Origin: an uncultured Prevotella sp.
Lineage (GTDB): Bacteria > Bacteroidota > Bacteroidia > Bacteroidales > Bacteroidaceae
Direction of reading: 5' to 3'
Length of the DNA: 64,000 nt
Assembly: GCA_905233425.1 (NCBI GenBank)
Contig: CAJOEC010000007.1
Coordinates: 21,229 to 85,228, forward strand
In this document: piece by piece, positions 1-5,969 of the stretch
Layout of the letters: each line of letters opens with the position of its first letter
How positions within the stretch are numbered: the first letter of the stretch is position 1
Made by a program: the position numbers and the translations under genes
The notes under the pieces: generated by a model
What the model saw: the letters and a program-made list of their open reading frames with translations, nothing else
The model's database searches: none
What the model was told of the DNA's origin: nothing

Positions 1-575
1 TAAAGTTTGAGGACGGCATTTTCAAGGGAAGCTCTGGGATTTATCACAAAGAGGACGATTACCTTAGTTTCAAGAAGTCATGTGACGGCGTGCTGCTGTT
101 GGATAGGGGAAATAGGCATTTTCTGATTTTTGTTGAGGTGAAATCGGGGTATGACGAAATTAAGAATAAAGCTTTTTTTCAACTTATCTCTTCTTACGTC
201 AGAATAAAGACCTTATTGGCTACCATCGACACCTATAGAAATGAAGAATATGAAGAAGTAGGGCTGATAGTCAGCTACCCTTCTGCAAGGAAATATGACA
301 TAGAGAGCAATTCAGAATATTCTATGTCTCGTAGATATGTCAATAGCAGATGGAGCAGCATCATCAACAAGTATGACTATTCTCTGAGGAGAAAGAACGA
401 GGTCTGCATGCAGATGAAGCATTTCAACATAGACAAGATGCACATCACTCCTGGTGTAGTCAATGACACTCTTAGCGTGTGGCATGTCGATGTCGCAGTC
501 AATGTAGAGTCGGGAGAAATAGACTTGGATGGTGTACTTGGTTCGATGTTACCTTTGCAGCTATCAAACTTATAA
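1..575 (+). CDS. C-terminal part of a PD-(D/E)XK-like hypothetical protein (5' end outside the window)
   Basis: The frame is open from base 3 to the stop at 573-575, so the true start lies upstream of the window. The visible 190 residues include 'CDGVLLLD', a hydrophobic strand, then 'FVEVKSG' and a helix beginning 'KAFFQLISSYVRIK'. An acidic residue followed by E-x-K on a beta strand is the arrangement of the PD-(D/E)XK nuclease fold, so I infer a nuclease-like or recombination-associated protein, but I do not recognise the family. Its last codons (PLQLSNL) are encoded by a 27-bp motif that recurs at 8398-8424. A hairpin terminator follows at once. The preceding partner genes cannot be seen, so the role stays open. 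Confidence 0.6.
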   Translation, partial: KFEDGIFKGSSGIYHKEDDYLSFKKSCDGVLLLDRGNRHFLIFVEVKSGYDEIKNKAFFQLISSYVRIKTLLATIDTYRNEEYEEVGLIVSYPSARKYDIESNSEYSMSRRYVNSRWSSIINKYDYSLRRKNEVCMQMKHFNIDKMHITPGVVNDTLSVWHVDVAVNVESGEIDLDGVLGSMLPLQLSNL

Positions 576-581
576 TCGTCA

Positions 582-607
582 AAAACCATCCTACAAGGGA
601 TGGTTTT
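582..607 (+). terminator. Hairpin terminator after the first gene
   Basis: Arms 582-591 and 598-607 are a perfect 10-bp inverted repeat (AAAACCATCC / GGATGGTTTT) with a 6-nt loop, starting 6 bp after the stop codon. The T-run lies inside the descending arm, so termination would be bidirectional or weak. 608-760 shows no other feature apart from short G/C-rich stretches. Confidence 0.6.
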
Positions 608-760
608 AAAGCGGAGTAGTGATCGTGATGTCTTGCTCCAAGGGCGGTAGCGGTGCTCACCTGCCCCCCGCGGGATTCTGCCCGGATAGCCAAAACATTT
701 GTTTTGACGCTTCAAAGATAAGCATTTTTCCTGTCCCCTCCAAATTTTTCCTCAACTTTC

Positions 761-792
761 TTTGCTGATTCCCAAACATTTTGTAATTTTGC
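761..792 (+). promoter_or_regulatory. Bacteroidetes-type promoter for hicAB
   Basis: TTTG at 761-764 and TAATTTTGC at 784-792, spaced 19 bp, match the -33/-7 consensus of the Bacteroidetes primary sigma factor. The predicted leader of about 130 nt contains nested hairpins: TGCCCGGA 801-808 with TCCGGGCA 838-845, and inside it GTTCC 813-817 with GGAAC 824-828. An 8-codon frame begins at 857. The leader may regulate the toxin-antitoxin operon; that is inference. Confidence 0.6.
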
Positions 793-927
793 AGCTGTAT
801 TGCCCGGACATGGTTCCTGTCGAGGAACAACACACATTCCGGGCAGACACTACATAATGGAAAAGCGTCACACGATGCTTTGACGCCAAAGCGAAGAAAT
901 CGGTACTATTAAAATAATTGGTTCATA

Positions 928-1177
928 ATGGGAAGAAAGGAGAAACTAAGGGAGCGGTTCTTAAAGCTTCCATCAGATTTTACTTTCGACGAGATGCAGA
1001 GCCTGCTTATGGGCTATGGATATGAAAAGTCGGACAAGGGAAGGACTTCAGGTTCACGTGTCATTTTCAAAAACGGGAACAAACGTCCTATCATGGCCCC
1101 ATCCGGGGAACATTGTGAAAGATTATGCAATGCGACAAGTATATGACGATTTGAAAGAAGCTGGTTTTATAGAATAA
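928..1177 (+). pseudogene. hicA: HicA-type mRNA interferase toxin, frameshifted
   Basis: HicA toxins are small double-stranded-RNA-binding-fold RNases that cleave mRNA and are neutralised by HicB. The 928 frame begins MGRKEKLRERFLKLPSDFTF and runs to 'SRVIFKNGNKRPIM', typical of HicA up to the catalytic histidine region. The expected 'H.PHPGN' then fails: the frame turns into APSGEHCERL and stops at 1146, while the +1 frame reads HPGNIVKDYAMRQVYDDLK to a stop at 1175-1177. Only four bases lie between the IM codons and the HPGN codons where about twelve are expected, so I infer a deletion of about 8 bp around 1094-1098. This removes residues before HPGN, probably including a catalytic His, and shifts the frame. 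hicB follows 6 bp later and is intact. Confidence 0.8.
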
Positions 1178-1183
1178 AAGATT

Positions 1184-1525
1184 ATGAATACAATGACTTA
1201 TAAAGGCTATTTAGGCTCTGTAGCCTATAGCGAGAAAGATAATGTGTTCTTCGGAAAAGTTGAAGGCATAGATGGACTGGTGAATTTTGAGGGCGAAAGC
1301 GTCTCTGAACTTACACAGGCTTTCCATGAGGCTGTGGACGACTACCTGGCTTACTGTGAGGATGAGGGAATACAGCCCACAAAGCACTTCTCAGGCCTGC
1401 TCCATATCAGGATAGCGCCAGAGACGCACCGCCGCCTGGCTATGCTTGCCAAGAAAGAAGGGCTAAGCGTTAACTCATATATCCGCAGGGAATTATCGAC
1501 AAAGACAGATATGGCATTTGCTTAG
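1184..1525 (+). CDS. hicB: HicB-family antitoxin
   Basis: Antitoxin of a type II HicAB module; it binds HicA and represses its own operon. The 113-aa protein has the HicB N-terminal partial RNase-H-like fold (YKGYLGSVAYSEKDNVFFGKV and 'ESVSELTQAFHEAVDDYLAYCEDEG') and a C-terminal ribbon-helix-helix segment (HIRIAPETHRRLAMLAKK, then SVNSYIRREL) that would bind operator DNA. ATG at 1184 lies 6 bp after the decayed hicA stop. Because the toxin is frameshifted, this antitoxin is now an orphan; it could still control the leader upstream of hicA or act against HicA toxins elsewhere in the genome. Confidence 0.88.
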   Translation: MNTMTYKGYLGSVAYSEKDNVFFGKVEGIDGLVNFEGESVSELTQAFHEAVDDYLAYCEDEGIQPTKHFSGLLHIRIAPETHRRLAMLAKKEGLSVNSYIRRELSTKTDMAFA

Positions 1526-1808
1526 AAATATCATCACTATATGTTTCACTTTCTAACTCCGAACCGCTTATGACATAGACAACAGACATCAGGACATTAT
1601 GACATAGAACGTCCACTTTTGATTCTTGTATTCCTAAATCGGCAAAATTGAAGAATACTGCAAGAACAGAAAGTAGAAGTTCACGCCGCAAGGCGTGGGC
1701 ATTTACCCGTTTAAGCAGTATGGTGTTTGCCGATACCAGGAATACGTAGACGAAGTAAATAGTCCACGTTTTCTTTTTATATATTCTTAACTCCGAAATA
1801 AACTAATT
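1526..1808. other. Gene-free stretch upstream of the MITE
   Basis: No convincing gene. A hairpin with a GCAA tetraloop (CACGCC 1682-1687, GGCGTG 1692-1697) stands out. The last bases before 1809 are AT-rich and were probably the original 5' region of the BspA-like gene before the MITE-like element inserted. Confidence 0.5.
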
Positions 1809-2284
1809 AAATGAACTAAAGTTTCCCACCTTCTCAAAATGCCCATAACAAAGTGATTCTGAAATCTTGACATTGGCGATAGGGTGTCTACGAATAAAAA
1901 AAGGTTCGTAGCGCACGCTACGAATATTCACGGCGGCCGCTACGAACATTTTTGGCGGCCGCCGTGAATGTTTTCGGCGGCCGCTATGAACCGGAGAAGT
2001 CCGGGCTTCATCCCACAGACATACGGCCCTTCTCCCTGTTTGAGCCAACCTTTCTCCCTGCTTGCCCCGACTGCGGGCTGACACCGTCAAGATAATAAGG
2101 CAGCAAAGGAGATTATATACAGGGCAAAGGCCATGACGGCGTACTGAAGGGCGGGATAGGCCATGCCGATAATCCTCTTTTAGATATGTTAAATGCCCAT
2201 GTACAGGCCGTTTCATATAATCTCCCTTTTAGAAATCCCGATGTTTAGAGGGAATTCCAAAAGGTGGGAAACTTTAGTTAAATG
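1809..2284. mobile_element. 466-bp MITE-like element with 19-bp terminal inverted repeats and 5-bp target duplication
   Basis: AACTAAAGTTTCCCACCTT at 1814-1832 is the exact reverse complement of 2261-2279. Directly outside both ends is AAATG (1809-1813 and 2280-2284), a perfect 5-bp target-site duplication. Perfect termini, duplication and absence of a transposase frame mark a non-autonomous element of a DDE-transposase IS. The interior carries a palindromic GGCGGCCGC-rich block around 1930-1990. A minus-strand frame covers most of it (1803-2216) but resembles no protein I know. The right copy of the duplication contains the ATG of the downstream LRR gene. Confidence 0.85.
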
Positions 2285-3700
2285 AACAAAGTACTATCCT
2301 TATTCTTTATAGTGTTCCTGCCTCTAATGGCAAGTGCGTTTGTTGGTGAAGCCACCATTGACGGCATCAAGTATAATATTGTTACCAAAGCACAAACAGC
2401 AGAGGTGCTGGCAAACAATTATTCAGGCGACATCGTAATTCCTGCCACAGTAGAATATGAGGGTGTGGTTTGTTGCGTGACTGCCATTGGTAACGAAGCT
2501 TTCAAAGATTGCATTAATTTATCCTCCGTGTCAATTCCCAACAGTGTAATTACCATTGGAGAAAACGCTTTCGCGGAATGCAGTGGTTTGTCTTCTGTGA
2601 ACCTCTCCAATAGCTTGGCAACTATAGGTGGTTATGCTTTCCATGGTTGCGGTAGCTTAACTTCGGTGACTATTCCCAAAAGCGTGTCGAGCATAGGAGG
2701 CCATGCTTTTTATGGTTGCACCAGCTTGAATGCTGTTCATATTACTGATTTGGAAGCATGGCTGAATATTACTATTGGTAGTGGGTCTGGTAATCCTCTT
2801 TCTCATGCACACCATTTATTCTTGAATGGGGAAGATGTCAAGGACTTGGTGATTCCTAATAGCATCACTACACTCAAATTTGCAGCCTTTTATGGTTGCT
2901 CAGGCTTGAATAGCGTGATTATCCCCAACAGTGTGACTACTATAAACAAGTCTGCTTTCTGTGGATGCAGCGGATTAACATCCGTGACTATCCCCAATAG
3001 CGTGACATCTATTGGTACATACGTTTTTGAGGGTTGTTGTAGCCTGTCTTCCATCGTAATCCCCAACAGTGTATCCTCGATTGGCGCTCATGCTTTTCAG
3101 GGCTGTAGTGGTTTGACCTCCTTAACCATCGGTAGTGGTGTGACGAGCATTGGAGGTGTGGCCTTTGCCTCCTGCAATGAACTGACAGATGTGTATTGCT
3201 GGGCAAAGAATGTTCCTAACACAGGGGGTGATGCCTTTCAAGGTTCCTATATTGAATATGCCACACTGCATGTACCGTCATCTTCCATTGATGCATATAA
3301 GTCAGCAGCACCGTGGAGCGGCTTCAAGAAAAATGTGGCTCTGACCGACGATGACAAGCCCAAGCCTCAGAAATGCGACAAGCCAAACATAATATTCATG
3401 GGTGGCAAGTTCCGTTTTGAGTGCGACACGCCTGGGGCAACATTCACCAGCCACCTGACTGCGGATGTCGATGAACACTACGAAGGCAGCGAGGTCGTCT
3501 TGCAGGGTGCCGAAATCACCTACACACTCGCCGTCATTGCCTCTGCTCCCGGCTTCGAAGATTCCGAACCCGCCAAAGTATCCATTACTTTAGACAGGAG
3601 CGATGTCAATGAGGACGGCGCCGTAGATGTGGCCGACATCGCAACCATCATCAACGAGATGGCGGCACGGGCGAGGATGCAGAAAGAAATGGAAGAATAA
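2282..3700 (+). CDS. BspA-like leucine-rich-repeat surface protein with C-terminal dockerin-like motif
   Basis: Predicted secreted adhesin-type protein. Residues 1-19 are a signal peptide (MNKVLSLFFIVFLPLMASA). From about residue 50 to 330 there are roughly ten 23-residue LRR_5 (BspA/TpLRR) repeats of the form 'sIGxxAFxGCxxLtSVxIPNSV'. A 'DVYCWAKNVPNTGGDAFQG' cap and a beta-rich domain follow, and the C-terminus has a single dockerin/EF-hand-like motif (DVNEDGAVDVADIATIINEM). BspA-like proteins mediate binding to host or polysaccharide. ATG at 2282 lies inside the target duplication of the MITE-like element, so the native promoter and leader are now 466 bp upstream and expression may be altered or lost. 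The coding frame itself is intact. Confidence 0.85.
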   Translation: MNKVLSLFFIVFLPLMASAFVGEATIDGIKYNIVTKAQTAEVLANNYSGDIVIPATVEYEGVVCCVTAIGNEAFKDCINLSSVSIPNSVITIGENAFAECSGLSSVNLSNSLATIGGYAFHGCGSLTSVTIPKSVSSIGGHAFYGCTSLNAVHITDLEAWLNITIGSGSGNPLSHAHHLFLNGEDVKDLVIPNSITTLKFAAFYGCSGLNSVIIPNSVTTINKSAFCGCSGLTSVTIPNSVTSIGTYVFEGCCSLSSIVIPNSVSSIGAHAFQGCSGLTSLTIGSGVTSIGGVAFASCNELTDVYCWAKNVPNTGGDAFQGSYIEYATLHVPSSSIDAYKSAAPWSGFKKNVALTDDDKPKPQKCDKPNIIFMGGKFRFECDTPGATFTSHLTADVDEHYEGSEVVLQGAEITYTLAVIASAPGFEDSEPAKVSITLDRSDVNEDGAVDVADIATIINEMAARARMQKEMEE

Positions 3701-3724
3701 TCTCGACCATCAACATCTTTTCAA

Positions 3725-3770
3725 CACAGCACCGCGCCAATACCTTTTCGGGCATTGGCGCGGTGCTGTG
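3725..3770. terminator. 17-bp stem terminator hairpin, copy 1 of a local repeat
   Basis: Arms 3725-3741 and 3754-3770 are a perfect 17-bp inverted repeat with a 12-nt loop, 25 bp after the LRR gene stop. The hairpin and its left flank (from about 3690) recur at about 5460-5540 after the ATPase module. No T-run follows, so it may stabilise the mRNA 3' end. 3771-3961 has no gene; a minus-strand frame ending at 3787 (LLQELVRKFGWVYVF) could be a relic of a C-terminus. Confidence 0.65.
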
Positions 3771-3961
3771 TAGTCAGGGCGAATCAACTTCAGAACACGT
3801 AGACCCATCCGAACTTACGGACGAGTTCCTGTAGAAGGTTGCGGTCGCGGATTAGAATGATGCCAAGGATGACGGAAGAAAACCGGAATCGTCAGTGGCG
3901 TTTTCTTAATCACTTTTGGGAGTTTTTTTACGTGGTGGGAGTTGTTTTTTTATGATAATGC

Positions 3962-3993
3962 TTTGCACTTTGTCAAGAAATGCTTAACTTTGC
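3962..3993 (+). promoter_or_regulatory. Promoter of the AAA ATPase gene
   Basis: TTTG 3962-3965 and TAACTTTGC 3985-3993 with a 19-bp spacer. Transcription would start near 4000, which favours ATG 4030 over the GTG at 4003 as start of the ATPase. Confidence 0.65.
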
Positions 3994-4029
3994 AAGCAAA
4001 TTGTGATTAATCAAAAAGAGTATCAATCC

Positions 4030-5259
4030 ATGCATATCATTATCAATGAACTTGGGCGCATCCGCGATGCGGAAATTGAGGTTAAGCCAATGATGGTGTT
4101 CACGGGCGATTCTGGGCTGGGGAAGAGCTACACAGCTTTTCTCATCGACCATCTGTACAAGGTAATTGCGACGGACAGAATAGGTTATTTCGTTCGGGAA
4201 CGCCTACAGGCATTAGGGGAAAAGAAGATTGAGCAAGGGTTCTCGTTCAAGTTCAAGGACTTCAGGCTGTGGCTCAACCAGGACACGCCACATTATTTGG
4301 GCTATTTGCTTGGCAATGGGAATTTCAAGTGCGATGTCAGCTACGTGTTCGACATTGATGACGACATGCCCATCATTGTGTCATGTTCAGAAGAACAGTC
4401 CATGAAACAAGTCAACGTTAACGACACCGTTTCTTTCTTTCCCATAAACTTTAGCTCATGGGAAACAATATATACCAGCGCGGTTGGGAAGTTCTTAAGT
4501 GAAATAGTAATGAACAGGGATCTTTTACTCCCCCACTTGCTTCCTCCTGCAAGAGCAGCCTTCATGGGTGCAAAGAATGCTTTGGCATCTCATGGGGGGA
4601 TAGGCATGTATGTTGACTTCATCCGCCTGAATGACAAACTGACAGACACCCCGCCGAGAAAGAACCCAGACGACCAGTTCTTCCTTAGCATGATGCGCCA
4701 CCTGACACAGGGCGAGTTGGAGGTAGAGGACAACCAGACTTATCTCCGTCTCTCTCCTGACAGCCGTATTCCCATCAGTGCTGCCGCATCGTCGGTAAAG
4801 GAATTGGCAATTCTGCTGCGGTTGCTGCAGAGTACAAACAAGCTGGAGGGATATTCCATCCTCTTTGAAGAGCCTGAGGCACACATACACCCCAAGAACC
4901 AGAACCTGGTGGCAGACCTGATAGCCCGCTGCTTCAACCGTGGCATGATGTTTCAGATTACCACGCACAGCGACTTTATCCTCAGTCGCCTGAACCAGCT
5001 CATCCGTCTGGGGAATATGAGGAGGGATCATCCTGAAAGATTCAAGCAATTCTGCAAGGAGAACAAGCAGAACGAGAACCTCTATCTTGACAACGCCCGG
5101 ATAGGAGCCTACTATTTCAAGGAACAGGGCGGAAAGGTCGTCGTGGAGCGTCAGGACATCGCCAATGGCATACCGTTTACCACCTTCCATGAGATAGTCG
5201 ACCGCCAAGAGCAGATGGATGATTTAATAGAACAATACATGGAGGAAGACGGCCAATGA
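4030..5259 (+). CDS. AAA_15/AAA_21-type (ABC/SMC-like) ATPase, possible defence ATPase
   Basis: Single-domain ABC/SMC-class ATPase of 409 aa as found in OLD-family, PARIS-type and other defence modules. Walker A is GDSGLGKS (residues 26-33); an ABC signature-like stretch 'SAAASSVKELAILLRLL' is followed by Walker B with catalytic glutamates 'ILFEEPEAHIHP' and an H-loop 'TTHSDFIL'. No TOPRIM or nuclease domain is fused, so an effector in trans is expected. The GTG at 4003 is in frame but leaves almost no leader after the promoter; ATG 4030 begins MHIIINELGRI, typical of the first beta strand. The stop overlaps the start of a 54-codon frame by 4 bp. Its substrate is unknown. Confidence 0.75.
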   Translation: MHIIINELGRIRDAEIEVKPMMVFTGDSGLGKSYTAFLIDHLYKVIATDRIGYFVRERLQALGEKKIEQGFSFKFKDFRLWLNQDTPHYLGYLLGNGNFKCDVSYVFDIDDDMPIIVSCSEEQSMKQVNVNDTVSFFPINFSSWETIYTSAVGKFLSEIVMNRDLLLPHLLPPARAAFMGAKNALASHGGIGMYVDFIRLNDKLTDTPPRKNPDDQFFLSMMRHLTQGELEVEDNQTYLRLSPDSRIPISAAASSVKELAILLRLLQSTNKLEGYSILFEEPEAHIHPKNQNLVADLIARCFNRGMMFQITTHSDFILSRLNQLIRLGNMRRDHPERFKQFCKENKQNENLYLDNARIGAYYFKEQGGKVVVERQDIANGIPFTTFHEIVDRQEQMDDLIEQYMEEDGQ

Positions 5260-5420
5260 CATTATATGACAAACTTGTAGGTGTCTATCCATCCTGTCAC
5301 TTCAGTCTTAGCTCCACGCAGACACGGATAGAAGAGGATGAACCAGAAGCTGCTACAAAGGAAATTGTAGTGGAGCATTTCAATGCGGGAGTGGTAATAC
5401 CACTTTCTGTACTTGTATAA
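5256..5420 (+). CDS. 54-aa frame translationally coupled to the ATPase; probable truncated partner
   Basis: The ATPase stop and this start overlap as ATGA (5256-5259), the usual sign of coupling. The peptide begins MTLYDKLVGVYPSCHFSLSS and ends VVIPLSVLV at 5418-5420. I recognise no domain. ATPases of this type commonly sit before a second gene that acts as nuclease or other effector. The short frame could be the surviving N-terminus of such an effector, or a genuine small protein. The noncoding sequence after it runs into a hairpin repeat and repeat arrays, which fits a truncated locus. Confidence 0.4.
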   Translation: MTLYDKLVGVYPSCHFSLSSTQTRIEEDEPEAATKEIVVEHFNAGVVIPLSVLV

Positions 5421-5496
5421 TATAGCGTAGGAAGTCTGATGTAATATTAGAATAATGGCAAAAGAATAATCTCGGCTAACAACACCTTTCAAACTG

Positions 5497-5536
5497 AGCA
5501 CCGCGCCAATACCTTCTCGGGCATTGGCGCGGTGCT
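5497..5536. terminator. 14-bp stem hairpin, copy 2 of the 3725 repeat
   Basis: Arms 5497-5510 and 5523-5536 are perfect inverted repeats and share loop and left flank with the 3690-3770 block (GAATAATCTCG followed by a CAACA-rich stretch, then the hairpin). It lies 77 bp after the small frame and probably terminates that transcript. Confidence 0.6.
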
Positions 5537-5578
5537 GTGTAATTCCTGCCACTCTATCTATAATTTTTTTTGTATTTT

Positions 5579-5639
5579 TAATGTCACAATGTCATACGTG
5601 CTGAATATCTGATAGTTACGGCGTGACATTGTGACATTA
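5579..5639. repeat. 16-bp inverted repeat with 29-nt loop
   Basis: TAATGTCACAATGTCA at 5579-5594 and its exact reverse complement at 5624-5639. Each arm also contains two TGTCA half-sites, so it could be a regulator binding site or a cruciform. No gene overlaps it. Confidence 0.6.
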
Positions 5640-5724
5640 ACTGCCCGAATTTAACAATAAATCGCTCAAATTGTGCGGAGATGTATGGCGAGAAAAGCCG
5701 AAAACGTACAGCACATGATGATCC

Positions 5725-5878
5725 ATCACATTCCTTCTGAGCAAGAATCACATGCCGCCTGATTAGTCATCACATGCCGCCTGAGTGAGGATTCCCACCG
5801 TGGGAACAAAACATTCCCACCGTGGGAATAAAACGTTCCCACCGTGGGAATCCTCCCTCACAATGCTGATTGTGCCGT
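5725..5878. repeat. 22-bp phased repeat array with two motif classes
   Basis: Units start every 22 bp. ATCACATGCCGCCTGA or a close variant starts at 5725, 5747 and 5769. The palindrome TTCCCACCGTGGGAA then starts at 5792, 5814 and 5836, in the same phase. A further palindrome (CACAAT / ATTGTG) begins near 5859. The array ends about 25 bp before the -33 box of the next gene. Two helical turns per unit suggest protein binding on one DNA face; the alternation of unrelated motifs within one period is unusual. Confidence 0.75.
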
Positions 5879-5903
5879 AGGCAAATAAAAATCGGGCGGA
5901 TTG

Positions 5904-5936
5904 TTTGGCAGTCCGCCTTTTTTGTCGTACCTTTGC
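5904..5936 (+). promoter_or_regulatory. Promoter of the dockerin-tailed surface protein
   Basis: TTTG 5904-5907 and TACCTTTGC 5928-5936, spacer 20 bp, a near-ideal Bacteroidetes promoter. It shows that the in-frame TTG near 5901 cannot be the start codon and supports ATG 5970. Confidence 0.8.
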
Positions 5937-5969
5937 ACCACCGAAAAGCATAACAAATTCAGAAATACT

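Noticed and set aside
1803..2216. 137-aa minus-strand gene within the MITE-like element
   Set aside because: It spans the terminal repeat, has low-complexity composition from GC-rich palindromes and resembles no transposase or other family.
5725..5878. CRISPR array
   Set aside because: Units are contiguous 22-bp steps with no spacers of typical length, two different motifs are present, and no cas gene lies in the window.
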